Positions 34,906-41,897 of a DNA stretch of 64,000 nt are shown here, piece after piece (position 1 is the stretch's first letter; every line of letters starts with the position of its first letter). The DNA is taken from positions 25,805 to 89,804 of the forward strand of contig CAZJDB010000187.1 in the NCBI GenBank assembly GCA_964544695.1, given 5' to 3'. Source of the DNA: Dinghuibacter sp964544695. Its GTDB lineage: Bacteria > Bacteroidota > Bacteroidia > Chitinophagales > Chitinophagaceae. A model generated the notes under the pieces. It worked only from the letters and a program-made list of their open reading frames with translations, did not search any database and was not told where the DNA came from. Position numbers and translations under genes: made by a program.

Positions 34906-35862
34906 ATGGACGTCTTTGCAAGATTCTATGACCTGGACTACGCTTCAAGAGACTTTTGGGCCTTCCGTGCCTTTTATTTTAGCTTTCAAGTACCATATCT
35001 GCACTTCTATACGCCGGATATAACAGAGCGTATTATGCGCGTAGACAAAAACATTAATCTTTTAGTGGCAAACCCCGATACCGGGGATGTAAATGCCGAG
35101 TATTTCAACATTAGATTACGGTTATTTGAAGAAGTAGGGGCTAGGTTTGAAGAATTGGAAAGGGATATACAAAATAGACAAGCTACCTGTGGACAAGATA
35201 TTCCCAATAGCGATTTTCCTATAGGCAAAAGGGGGGAATTTGAGGCCACCTACTACGACGATTTAGACCAATGCCTCCCTGGGGTTACCTTTACAAAGGA
35301 GGCTGTGCAGCAGCTAACGGAACGTATTAAGAAGCGCTTTCCTGGGCCTTTCTTTAGGTATCAACAAGCCCTGGAAGGTATTGTAAGGCGACCAATGGAG
35401 CCGACAGATAGACCTGCGGTCCCAACCGTTAGGCGGATTGCAAATGTACCTGCTCCTGTTAGGGTAATGGAAAGGGGAGAGGCCTTTATCATATTGAAAC
35501 ACATGCCAGAAAAGACGATCTCGACCCTTTACAATAGCTTGCTTGCCAATGGCATGATTTGTGAATGTGGTATTGACATTTTCCGGGCTGCCTTTACAGG
35601 GAGCCAAATTTCTAATAAAATCAATTGGCGGTTTAATCAAAATCAACTTCGATACCTGATTACTGCCTTAGTGAATGCCGGGTATATTAGTGAAGAAAAC
35701 CGACACAGGGCTACAGTATTCAATTTCACAATAAAAGATGAAGAATTAGACGGCGATTACTTTCGGGGTAATGAGGGCATTGCTAAAAAAGGAAGGGACC
35801 CCATAAATAAGGTATTGAATAATTGTGCGGTACCCATCCCCCCTTCCCCACCCTTACGATAG
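34906..35862 (+). CDS. Element protein of unknown function
   Basis: 318 residues, 9 bases after the integrase. The N-terminal half is helical and aromatic (MDVFARFYDLDYASRDFWAF). The C-terminal part (about 190-275) has the pattern L-Y-x-x-L-x-x-x-G-x-I, F-x-x-A-F-T-G, I-x-W, L-R-Y-L-I-x-x-L-x-x-A-G-Y-I. I have seen this in uncharacterised Bacteroidota proteins of integrated elements, where it resembles a helical DNA- or regulator-type domain. No catalytic motif is visible. Co-transcription with the integrase is likely. Confidence 0.55.
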   Translation: MDVFARFYDLDYASRDFWAFRAFYFSFQVPYLHFYTPDITERIMRVDKNINLLVANPDTGDVNAEYFNIRLRLFEEVGARFEELERDIQNRQATCGQDIPNSDFPIGKRGEFEATYYDDLDQCLPGVTFTKEAVQQLTERIKKRFPGPFFRYQQALEGIVRRPMEPTDRPAVPTVRRIANVPAPVRVMERGEAFIILKHMPEKTISTLYNSLLANGMICECGIDIFRAAFTGSQISNKINWRFNQNQLRYLITALVNAGYISEENRHRATVFNFTIKDEELDGDYFRGNEGIAKKGRDPINKVLNNCAVPIPPSPPLR

Positions 35863-35873
35863 TCTCAATTTTT

Positions 35874-35977
35874 GCACTACGATACACTACTGATGTAATA
35901 AAAACTTCACTACAGGGCTATAATACCCGCTTACATCATACGCACTACACACCAGATTTAGCACTACTATGCACTAC
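35874..35977. other. Candidate replication origin: iterons and dyad
   Basis: Six same-strand CACTAC motifs lie at 35875, 35885, 35908, 35943, 35962 and 35972, four of them as GCACTAC. The outer pairs are 10 bases apart. Between the pairs lies the perfect inverted repeat TGATGTAA (35891-35898) / TTACATCA (35931-35938), enclosing GGG-CTATAATA-CCC (35915-35928). An AT-rich stretch follows (35985-36036). It lies just upstream of the excisionase-like and primase/helicase genes. This is the layout of iteron-type origins; function is inferred. Confidence 0.6.
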
Positions 35978-35983
35978 ATTCGC

Positions 35984-36014
35984 TTGATAATCAAGTCGTA
36001 TGAGTATAATTTTG
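35984..36014 (+). promoter_or_regulatory. Promoter of the excisionase-primase operon
   Basis: TTG (35984-35986), 20 bases, TAATTTTG (36007-36014) is a consensus Bacteroidota promoter; the start codon is at 36037. It begins 7 bases after the last iteron, so proteins bound to the iterons could control it. Confidence 0.75.
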
Positions 36015-36036
36015 TATTATAAAATAATATGAAATT

Positions 36037-36327
36037 ATGGTACACGTAGTTACTGCTGACGAGTTTCAGCAATTGGACAGGAAAATGGACAGGTTATTAG
36101 AATGGCTTGCTGAACTGCGCCCCTATAGGGAGGAATCTAGGGTCTATGATAACAAGGGCCTATGTGAGAAGCTAAACATTTCTTCAAAGACCCTACAAAA
36201 ATATAGGGATGAAGGCCTCATTGAATTTAGTCAGGTACGCCGAAAAATTACCTATACAGAACAAGCAGTAAATAAATTCATAAACCAGCATAGTATAAAA
36301 GCCTATGCGCTTAAAAATAAAAATTAA
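36037..36327 (+). CDS. Excisionase-like helix-turn-helix protein
   Basis: 96 residues. A helical N-terminus (VTADEFQQLDRKMDRLLEWL) is followed by the HTH_17-type domain: YDNKGLCEKLNISSKTLQKY, then RDEGLIEFSQVRRKITYTEQ and a closing helix. Bacteroidota elements often carry one or two such genes between integrase and replication genes, where they act as excision or replication regulators. It is followed after 3 bases by the primase/helicase gene. Confidence 0.8.
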   Translation: MVHVVTADEFQQLDRKMDRLLEWLAELRPYREESRVYDNKGLCEKLNISSKTLQKYRDEGLIEFSQVRRKITYTEQAVNKFINQHSIKAYALKNKN

Positions 36328-36330
36328 AAA

Positions 36331-37836
36331 ATGAAATTGGAAGAAGCTCCTGCTCCCGGATTTGGGGAGCAAGCAAAATTGGCCTATACAGAAGTGATAA
36401 ATATGAATGTTAGGCATGTACTAAACGGATTATTAAAGGAAATTGAACCCATCGACTTCCGTGAACATCTCGACGCGGATCAAAAGCTCCAACAGAAGCA
36501 TTTCCTTGTATCAACAGTTGATAACCTCCTAGGTTTGGCAAAAAGTAGAGGTTGGGGACTAGCCCGCCACTATGACTTTATCTATATCTATAATGGCCAA
36601 TATTGGATTAGAGTGGATAAGGACACATTCATGAGTTTTTTAGGGGAGGCAGCTCATAAAATGGGAGTTTCCTATATGGATTCAAAGTTTTACACATTTC
36701 GCGAGAACCTCTTAAAGCAGTTTTATGTCAGCGCCCATCTTGAGGAGCCCGTTGTTGAAAAAGACAGAGTTTTAATAAATTTAAAAAACGGGACTTTTGA
36801 ATTCTCAAAAACCTTTTGTGGCCTACGGGAATTCAGAATGGAAGATTTCCTTAAGTACCAATTACCCTTTGAATTCAAGGAGGATGCGGAAGCTCCCAAA
36901 TTTCAGAAGTATTTAAATGAGGTTCTTCCCGCGGAAGAATTGCAGAACATTCTGGCTGAGTTTATGGGTTATGTGTTTATAAGGGATTTGAAATTGGAAA
37001 AGTGCTTGCTTTTGCAAGGTACAGGAGCCAACGGTAAATCTGTGTTTTTCGAGATTATGAATGCCTTATTAGGCAGGGATAATGTTGCCAATTACAGCCT
37101 TGCTAATCTTGCAGAGGAACACAATCGGGCGCAAATTGCGGACAAACTCCTTAACTATGGAAGTGAAATAAGTTCCAAAATGAGCCCGGATATGTTTAAG
37201 CAGATTGTTTCAAACGAACCAATACAATGTAGGCTAAAATATGGGCAGTCTTTTATAATGGAGAATTACGCGAAGTTATGCTTTAATTGTAATGAATTGC
37301 CCCGTGAAGTCGAGATCAACGAAGCCTATTTTAGGCGTTTCTTGATTGTTCCATTTAGGGTAACAATTCCTGAAGGACAAAGGGACCCAAACCTAGCTAA
37401 GTCTATTATTGCTGACGAATTGCCGGGAGTATTTAATTGGGTATTGGGAGGACTCTCTAGGCTTATGGCAAATAAGGGATTTTCACCTAGTCCGATCGTG
37501 GATGAGGCCTTGGACGCCTTTAAACTGGAAACGGACAGCGTTTATACCTTTATCAATGAAGGACGGATAAAGAATAATGGTCAATTTTATTATTTAAGGG
37601 CCATTTATGCATCCTACAGGCACCATACCCAGGAAAGTGGTGGAATGCCAGTAAAGAATGTGCAGTTTTCCAAAAGGCTTAGAAAATATGGGTTTAAGGA
37701 TGAAAGGAAAAATGCCGGCATGGGTTTTTACATGGAATTTGGGGAGCCACGCTTAGACCCTAACGCAGCAGTATTCAGGGAACCCATATTGGAGGTAGTA
37801 CATGAACAAAAGGATAGTTTAGAGCTTCCTTTTTAA
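36331..37836 (+). CDS. P4-family primase/helicase (D5-like, SF3 helicase)
   Basis: 501 residues. A D5_N-type domain (about 130-215) precedes an SF3-type ATPase: Walker A LLQGTGANGKSVFFEIMNAL, a Walker B/C region around LLNYGSEISSKM and LCFNCNELPR, and an arginine-containing FRRFLIVPF segment. A C-terminal winged-helix domain follows (VYTFINEGRI to GFYMEF). No TOPRIM or zinc-type primase part is visible, so it is probably a helicase that melts the element's origin. The neighbouring iterons and TTCAC array are its likely targets. Confidence 0.9.
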   Translation: MKLEEAPAPGFGEQAKLAYTEVINMNVRHVLNGLLKEIEPIDFREHLDADQKLQQKHFLVSTVDNLLGLAKSRGWGLARHYDFIYIYNGQYWIRVDKDTFMSFLGEAAHKMGVSYMDSKFYTFRENLLKQFYVSAHLEEPVVEKDRVLINLKNGTFEFSKTFCGLREFRMEDFLKYQLPFEFKEDAEAPKFQKYLNEVLPAEELQNILAEFMGYVFIRDLKLEKCLLLQGTGANGKSVFFEIMNALLGRDNVANYSLANLAEEHNRAQIADKLLNYGSEISSKMSPDMFKQIVSNEPIQCRLKYGQSFIMENYAKLCFNCNELPREVEINEAYFRRFLIVPFRVTIPEGQRDPNLAKSIIADELPGVFNWVLGGLSRLMANKGFSPSPIVDEALDAFKLETDSVYTFINEGRIKNNGQFYYLRAIYASYRHHTQESGGMPVKNVQFSKRLRKYGFKDERKNAGMGFYMEFGEPRLDPNAAVFREPILEVVHEQKDSLELPF

Positions 37837-37837
37837 A

Positions 37838-37939
37838 ATGTTTGTTTTCATCTTCACGTTATTCACTTCCTTCACTTATTGCCAGGGTGAAGGTTGTGAA
37901 TGTTGTGAAGCTGTTAAGAAGGAAATAATGTTAGTATAA
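37838..37939 (+). CDS. Possible 33-residue exported peptide (uncertain)
   Basis: ATG two bases after the helicase stop opens 33 codons: MFVFIFTLFTSFTYCQ, a signal-peptide-like hydrophobic start, then GEGCECCEAVKKEIMLV. It covers the TTCAC/GTGAA dyad, whose 9-base period equals three codons, so either coding or DNA structure could explain the periodicity. No ribosome-binding site is obvious. It could be a real small membrane or secreted peptide, or chance. Confidence 0.25.
   Translation: MFVFIFTLFTSFTYCQGEGCECCEAVKKEIMLV
37852..37910. repeat. Three-step inverted array of CTTCAC/GTGAAG
   Basis: CTTCAC (37852), ATTCAC (37861) and CTTCAC (37870) repeat every 9 bases. They are mirrored by GTGAAG (37887), GTGAAT (37896) and GTGAAG (37905), so all three 6-bp arms pair with matching first bases and 3x3 internal mismatches. 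The centre is the 11-base TTATTGCCAGG. No T-run follows, which argues against a plain terminator. It lies between the convergent helicase and membrane-protein genes and could be a replication-protein binding site. Confidence 0.7.
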
Positions 37940-38899
37940 ATGAAGCTGCTTAAGAACATTATATATTTTATATTGTTTATCCGTATGCAAATCAAATATT
38001 ACTGTATTTGTATTGGGATATGGTACAAGGGTAAGATGCCTTAAGGTATCTAGTGAATCCCCGTTATCTCCATTATATGCTAACCTAAAATAGGCATAGT
38101 AAGTCCCAGAGGCCCACTCAATATTGGGGTCTTTAGTATTTACATTTAAATAGTAGGTGTAAGTGCCCCCCTTGGGTATTATAAGGTCTGAAATTTCTTT
38201 TTCTTCCCGGATTGGCCCCAAAGCTATATTTGAATCCTTCTCATAAAGATTAAGTACCCTAAATTCTAAATTTCTTGCAGTGGCGTCGCCAAAATTTTTT
38301 ATTTCAAATGCAAGTAAAAAAGAGTCTCCAATTTGAACATACTTAATACCCTGGTCTAAGTTTAGTACCGGCTTCTTATATTCATTTTTAGATATTAAAT
38401 ATGGTATCAAAAAAATTAGGACCATTACCACAACAGTAGCAATCACCCAATTAAGCATTTTTTTACTGACCTTTAGAGTGGAATGAGCAATTTGAAGACC
38501 TTCTGCGGATTCTTCATTGCTTGTCTGATTCGCGGTTGCATTATTACCTTGATTAATGTTTCCCTGGAAATTGCCACCAATGCTTATCATATTGGGGGAT
38601 GAATCATTAGAGTATTGCTTCTTTAGCCTATGGTATTCATCAATTCCCAAATAATCCAATTTTACATTTATAGGTAAATGATCCTCAAAATAGACACCGT
38701 TGACCTTTGTATTTAGGCTTCCAATATGCCCGAACGCAATAAGGTTTTGTTCTCTAAGTTTGTATAGAAGGGTGTTTAACTTAGTTCTTGACGCCTGACC
38801 TTTATTAATCAGGTCCATAATCATTGGACGTAAATCGACTACTTCATTTTCATTCTCAAACAGAGTCTTTAAAATTTCATATCTTATATCTTTTGCCAT
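37931..38899 (-). CDS. Membrane-anchored protein with N-terminal winged-helix-like domain
   Basis: 322 residues from the ATG at 38899 (MAKDIRYEILKTLFENENEV). Residues 1-85 look like a winged helix: RSKLNTLLYKL-type recognition (here SRTKLNTLLYKLREQNLI) and the wing ending LGIDEYHRL. A Gly/Asn linker (NMISIGGNFQGNINQGNNAT) leads to one membrane helix (about 155-178, MLNWVIATVVVMVLIFLIPY) and a beta-rich outer domain of about 140 residues. It is transcribed with the XRE gene, against the rest of the element. It may sense and signal across the membrane, or be cargo such as an exclusion or defence factor; neither is shown. Confidence 0.6.
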   Translation of the reverse strand: MAKDIRYEILKTLFENENEVVDLRPMIMDLINKGQASRTKLNTLLYKLREQNLIAFGHIGSLNTKVNGVYFEDHLPINVKLDYLGIDEYHRLKKQYSNDSSPNMISIGGNFQGNINQGNNATANQTSNEESAEGLQIAHSTLKVSKKMLNWVIATVVVMVLIFLIPYLISKNEYKKPVLNLDQGIKYVQIGDSFLLAFEIKNFGDATARNLEFRVLNLYEKDSNIALGPIREEKEISDLIIPKGGTYTYYLNVNTKDPNIEWASGTYYAYFRLAYNGDNGDSLDTLRHLTLVPYPNTNTVIFDLHTDKQYKIYNVLKQLHLY

Positions 38900-38972
38900 G
38901 TGTTTAAATTGTACTCTATAATAGAAAAGCCACTTAGGTGGCTTTAGCAAGGTTTGGGCATCAAAATGTGTT

Positions 38973-39212
38973 TTAATAGTTTATCAATGGCCCATCATAA
39001 TCAAAAATGTCCTTAAGCTCCACTTTGAGCGCCTTTGCTATTCTGAAAACGGTATGTACCTCAACTTTAACAAGGCCTCTTTCAATTCTACTGAGTTCAG
39101 AATCGTATATACCTGTACTTGTCTCTAGGTCTAGGAGCTTTAATCCCTTATGCTTTCTTATTGCTCGCATCCTTGCTCCCATTTTCCTAAGTTCTATTGG
39201 ATAATCGTCCAT
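38973..39212 (-). CDS. XRE family transcriptional regulator
   Basis: 79 residues: MGARMRAIRKHKGLKLLDLE, then TSTGIYDSELSRIERGLVKV and HTVFRIAKALKVELKDIF. This is a lambda-repressor-type helix-turn-helix filling the whole protein. It is divergent from the plus-strand operon starting at 39582, so it is probably the repressor that keeps the element silent. TATTCT half-sites lie at its own start (39215-39220) and in the candidate operator at 39282-39305. Confidence 0.9.
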   Translation of the reverse strand: MDDYPIELRKMGARMRAIRKHKGLKLLDLETSTGIYDSELSRIERGLVKVEVHTVFRIAKALKVELKDIFDYDGPLINY

Positions 39213-39281
39213 ATAGAATATTTGGGTACAAGGTCCGTGGATGAACTAAAAATAAAATTGAGTTATAATATACTTTTTTCG

Positions 39282-39305
39282 AGAATAATAGTATTTTTGT
39301 ATTCT
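39282..39305. promoter_or_regulatory. Candidate XRE operator overlapping a -7-like box
   Basis: The inverted repeat AGAATA (39282-39287) / TATTCT (39300-39305) has a 12-base spacer and encloses TATTTTTG (39292-39299), which fits TAnnTTTG. A third AGAATA half-site lies at 39215-39220. No good -33 TTG was found, so the promoter is weak or regulated. Confidence 0.4.
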
Positions 39306-39405
39306 GAACCATAAAATCGTACATATACCTAAATCATTAATTATTAGAAAGATATAAGCTGGAAATAGCTTAATAACATATTAGAGCGCGTTTGCTTTAT
39401 TCTCG

Positions 39406-39519
39406 GATACCGAAAACTGCAACTTTTCAAATTGATCTCGGGAAAATAAGGTAAATACGCCTGTGTCTTGGCACGGGCGTCCTTATTTGAGATCATGGGT
39501 GTTGCAGCCCTTCGGTATC
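39406..39519 (+). ncRNA. Structured RNA candidate: five-step nested hairpin
   Basis: Complementary segments nest over 114 bases. P1 is GATACCGAA (39406-39414) with 39511-39519, P2 CTGCAAC (39417-39423) with 39501-39507, and P3 TGATCTC (39433-39439) with 39489-39495. P4 is AAATAAGG (39444-39451) with 39481-39488, and P5 ACGCCTGTG (39457-39465) with 39472-39480, around the 6-base loop TCTTGG. P3 to P5 stack without gaps on the 3' side, with 4- and 5-base bulges on the 5' side. The T-G pair at 39462/39475 only works as plus-strand RNA. CCCGTGT (39533-39539) can alternatively pair with 39471-39477 just before CTCTTTTTG. No coding explains the pairing. Confidence 0.7.
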
Positions 39520-39581
39520 GGTAAGGACTAACCCGTGTCTCTTTTTGTGCCTATCTCAACCATGACATTAAATAATACACT

Positions 39582-39863
39582 TTGGAACATATAAACCGAT
39601 ACGTTATTGCCAACGATAAACCCCTCTACCTTACAAGGGAGGAAATGGCAAACCCGGCCAAAGTAATTACTGCCTTTTTTGACAGCGGGTTTGATCTCGA
39701 ATTCTGCCGGGATGTGTTGCGTATGTGCTTTAATACTCTCTTATCTCAAAGTGATGAGGACCTAGGTACGCTATACCATAGAGCAGAATTAATAACATTC
39801 TTTGATGAACTGGAAAGGCTCATAGAAGCCGCCCACCTTCTTTACAATAAACACAAAGGTTAA
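39582..39863 (+). CDS. Single-module relative of the two-module islet protein
   Basis: 93 residues with a TTG start (no in-frame ATG nearby). It opens INRYVIANDKPLYLTREEMA and carries one copy of the module NP-x-x-V-I-x-x-F-F ... FFDELERLIEAAHLLYNKHK. This module occurs twice in 577-1197 of the tRNA-Met islet. It is the first gene after the structured RNA candidate. Function unknown; its sharing by two separate elements suggests a role tied to integrated elements. Confidence 0.65.
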   Translation: MEHINRYVIANDKPLYLTREEMANPAKVITAFFDSGFDLEFCRDVLRMCFNTLLSQSDEDLGTLYHRAELITFFDELERLIEAAHLLYNKHKG

Positions 39864-39865
39864 CC

Positions 39866-40027
39866 ATGTACAAATTTATCGCTTGCCTTTGGTGGCTAAC
39901 TATCTGTGCATGTTTCGTCGTAGCATTTGATTACATACGGTACCATAATTACAAACTAGCCTTTGCATTCATCATGCTTGCCCTCTATTGCGGAGACAAG
40001 TCGGAAAGTGCATGGCGTAAATATTAA
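39866..40027 (+). CDS. Small membrane protein, 53 residues
   Basis: ATG 2 bases after the preceding stop opens MYKFIACLWWLTICACFVVA, then FDYIRYHNYKLAFAFIMLAL and a short polar tail ending SAWRKY. It has two membrane helices with a tight basic turn, a hairpin topology like small holins or other phage membrane peptides. The tight spacing to genes on both sides (2 and 4 bases) supports it as a real operon member. Confidence 0.55.
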   Translation: MYKFIACLWWLTICACFVVAFDYIRYHNYKLAFAFIMLALYCGDKSESAWRKY

Positions 40028-40031
40028 TCCA

Positions 40032-40331
40032 ATGAAAAAACCCTCACCTTATACCCTTCTACGGGCTGCAATTAAAAAAGGCAATATTGATACAAGGGAC
40101 ATTCAACGGTTCGTTCCAATTACTGTTCTTACTAAGGATATGCAGTTGAACTACAATACCTTGAGCAAACGTCTACTCGATCCATCCCAATTTACAGTAG
40201 GTGACGTTTACATGCTTTCTATTCTTTTAAGAATGAGTCCGGCCGTCCTTTATACGTGGATAGAAAAACAGGTTGACCCCAAATTAGTAGCAAAATTAAA
40301 AGCCTCTTTAATAGAGGATTTAGGGATATAA
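40032..40331 (+). CDS. XRE/Cro-like small protein, paralogue 1 of 4 (divergent)
   Basis: 99 residues from the ATG at 40032. It contains the family frame: G-x-I-x-x-x-x-x-x-x-x-x-P, then TKDMQLNYNTLSKRLLDPSQ, FTVGDVYMLSILLRMSPAVL and a closing helix. The second segment resembles the turn and recognition helices of lambda-repressor-like domains. It is the most diverged of four tandem paralogues (to 41269). Confidence 0.6.
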   Translation: MKKPSPYTLLRAAIKKGNIDTRDIQRFVPITVLTKDMQLNYNTLSKRLLDPSQFTVGDVYMLSILLRMSPAVLYTWIEKQVDPKLVAKLKASLIEDLGI

Positions 40332-40341
40332 AATAACAATT

Positions 40342-40662
40342 ATGCCGGATACTCGATACAAATATGTACAAAGTGTTTGGAAGGCAGGAGACTTAACTTC
40401 CTTAAAGGACATCTTTTATATTGTACCTCGATCTAATGTTGCAATTGACCTGGGCCTGCATTATGACCGATTTTCCAAGAAGGTTAACAAACCTGAAATG
40501 CTCCAATTCAGGGATATAGTGAGCTTGGCTAAATTAATAGACATTGAGCCGAAGGCCCTGGCCGATCTTGTATTAATGGATATTGAGGCCAATAAAACCC
40601 AACCAAAAAAAACTAGGAATGTCAAAAGACCGAAGGTACAAGGTGGTTCACAGACTGATTGA
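40342..40662 (+). CDS. XRE/Cro-like small protein, paralogue 2 of 4
   Basis: 106 residues. It opens RYKYVQSVWKAGDLTSLKDI, continues FYIVPRSNVAIDLGLHYDRF and has MLQFRDIVSLAKLIDIEPKA near the middle, then a basic tail (KKTRNVKRPK). The same fold pattern as its neighbours; the basic tail supports nucleic acid binding. The end overlaps the next gene's start by 44 bases. Confidence 0.6.
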   Translation: MPDTRYKYVQSVWKAGDLTSLKDIFYIVPRSNVAIDLGLHYDRFSKKVNKPEMLQFRDIVSLAKLIDIEPKALADLVLMDIEANKTQPKKTRNVKRPKVQGGSQTD

Positions 40663-40930
40663 GGGAGGAGACATAAAAACATTCACGGAGATTTTCTATT
40701 ATATCCCAAGATCAATCCTGGCGGGGGATATGAAACAGAACTATTCCACTTTTACTAGCAAGATTATTCACCCACATCGGTTTACATTGTTGGATGTATT
40801 CAGGATGGCAGATAGGTTTGAAATAGAGCCGGACAAATTGCTAACCTTGATGAATGCCGAAGTAAGGTACAGGATTGCCAAGCGAAAGAAACCGCGAGCA
40901 TTTAACCCTAATACGGGAAATAACGAATAA
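40619..40930 (+). CDS. XRE/Cro-like small protein, paralogue 3 of 4
   Basis: 103 residues from the ATG at 40619, preceded by AGGA; a start 36 bases earlier lies deeper in the previous gene and is less likely. It opens RRYKVVHRLIEGGDIKTFTE, then IPRSILAGDMKQNYSTFTSK and HPHRFTLLDVFRMADRFEIE, ending in a Lys/Arg-rich tail. Closest to paralogue 4. Confidence 0.6.
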   Translation: MSKDRRYKVVHRLIEGGDIKTFTEIFYYIPRSILAGDMKQNYSTFTSKIIHPHRFTLLDVFRMADRFEIEPDKLLTLMNAEVRYRIAKRKKPRAFNPNTGNNE

Positions 40931-41269
40931 ATGAGGACCACTGAGGCACAACAGTTTGTAAGGGATGAAAGGTATAGGTTGATTGCAATTGCAATCAAAG
41001 CAGGGGGATTTAACTACTTCTCAGAGATATTCACCGGAATACCAAAGAGTGTTGTATGTAGAGACCTTGGTTGGAATTACATGACCTTTGCTGGACAGGT
41101 AATTCACCCAAGAAGGCTTACTTGCAATGACATTTACAGAATGGCTAATCTAATCCAAGTCCAACCTCATGAAGTTTATGACCTTATAAATAAAGAACTA
41201 GAAGCAAAAGGGGGCTACTTACCTAATGGCAGGTGTGGGTCAAAGAGGGCAAGGAAAAGCAAACATTAG
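40931..41269 (+). CDS. XRE/Cro-like small protein, paralogue 4 of 4
   Basis: 112 residues; the start follows the previous stop directly (TAAATG). It has ERYRLIAIAIKAGGFNYFSE, IPKSVVCRDLGWNYMTFAGQ and HPRRLTCNDIYRMANLIQVQ, with the shared H-P-x-R-x-T signature of paralogue 3, and a basic tail (CGSKRARKSKH). Last gene of the plus-strand operon. Confidence 0.6.
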   Translation: MRTTEAQQFVRDERYRLIAIAIKAGGFNYFSEIFTGIPKSVVCRDLGWNYMTFAGQVIHPRRLTCNDIYRMANLIQVQPHEVYDLINKELEAKGGYLPNGRCGSKRARKSKH

Positions 41270-41287
41270 GAAATGATTTTGACGATT

Positions 41288-41671
41288 TTATTGTAGTAAG
41301 TATTGGGAAAGGGGAAGGGTTATCTGTTCCACATAGCCGCTTACAGTATCAGATTTGACAATACTTCCATTTACATAAATTGTTGTTATAGCGCTAACCG
41401 TAGAATTTGGATCAACGGGGGTAATACTCATTACCTGTACTTGTAAATACCTTGCGGACGGGATTTGATTTGTAAAGGATACCGTCCAGTCATTTGAAGG
41501 TTGAGACTGTACTAGTGTGAAGGCGTCTGTAGCATCCAAATAATTACCTGTCCAATTTGAGGTATTGGTAACTTTCACTTCGTACTTGACTTGTGCATTA
41601 TTTCCTGAATTTGGGGACGATCCCTTTTTGCAAGCCATAAACAAGAGAGAAAGCAATACAAAGGTTTTCAT
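41288..41671 (-). CDS. Small lipoprotein, element cargo
   Basis: 127 residues from the ATG at 41671, where MKTFVLLSLLFMAC gives a proper lipobox; a longer start eight codons upstream is less likely. The mature part begins KKGSSPNSGNN and is beta-rich with VKYEVKVTNTSNWTGNYLDA. Similar short lipoproteins with K-Y-E-V-x-x-x-N are common in Bacteroidota; function unknown. It is convergent to the paralogue array. Confidence 0.65.
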   Translation of the reverse strand: MKTFVLLSLLFMACKKGSSPNSGNNAQVKYEVKVTNTSNWTGNYLDATDAFTLVQSQPSNDWTVSFTNQIPSARYLQVQVMSITPVDPNSTVSAITTIYVNGSIVKSDTVSGYVEQITLPLSQYLLQ

Positions 41672-41841
41672 CGGGTGGGTTCTTTGCAATTTCATATTTC
41701 CTATGTTGATTAATTATATAGGCAATAGAACGCATAGAAGGCCATTTTTAACTCATGAATTTGTAAGTATATTCTTTACGGTTTCAATATTTTCAACCGG
41801 GTGAGAGGGGTACTTCATTGGGGAGTAAATGTGCTTAACGA

Positions 41842-41875
41842 TTGTATGCTATACCTACTCAATTTATTAATTTTG
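41842..41875 (+). promoter_or_regulatory. Promoter of 41898-42212
   Basis: TTG at 41842-41844 and TAATTTTG at 41868-41875 are spaced by 23 bases, slightly long. The start codon lies 22 bases after the -7 box. Confidence 0.5.
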
Positions 41876-41897
41876 ACAGTATAAAAACCATAGATTT

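Noticed and set aside
35874..35977. CRISPR array
   Set aside because: The CACTAC motifs are too short and irregularly spaced for CRISPR repeats; no cas genes nearby. An iteron reading fits better.
39406..39519. Retron-type msr/msd RNA or CRISPR-associated tracrRNA
   Set aside because: No reverse transcriptase or cas gene in the element, so these identities have no support.
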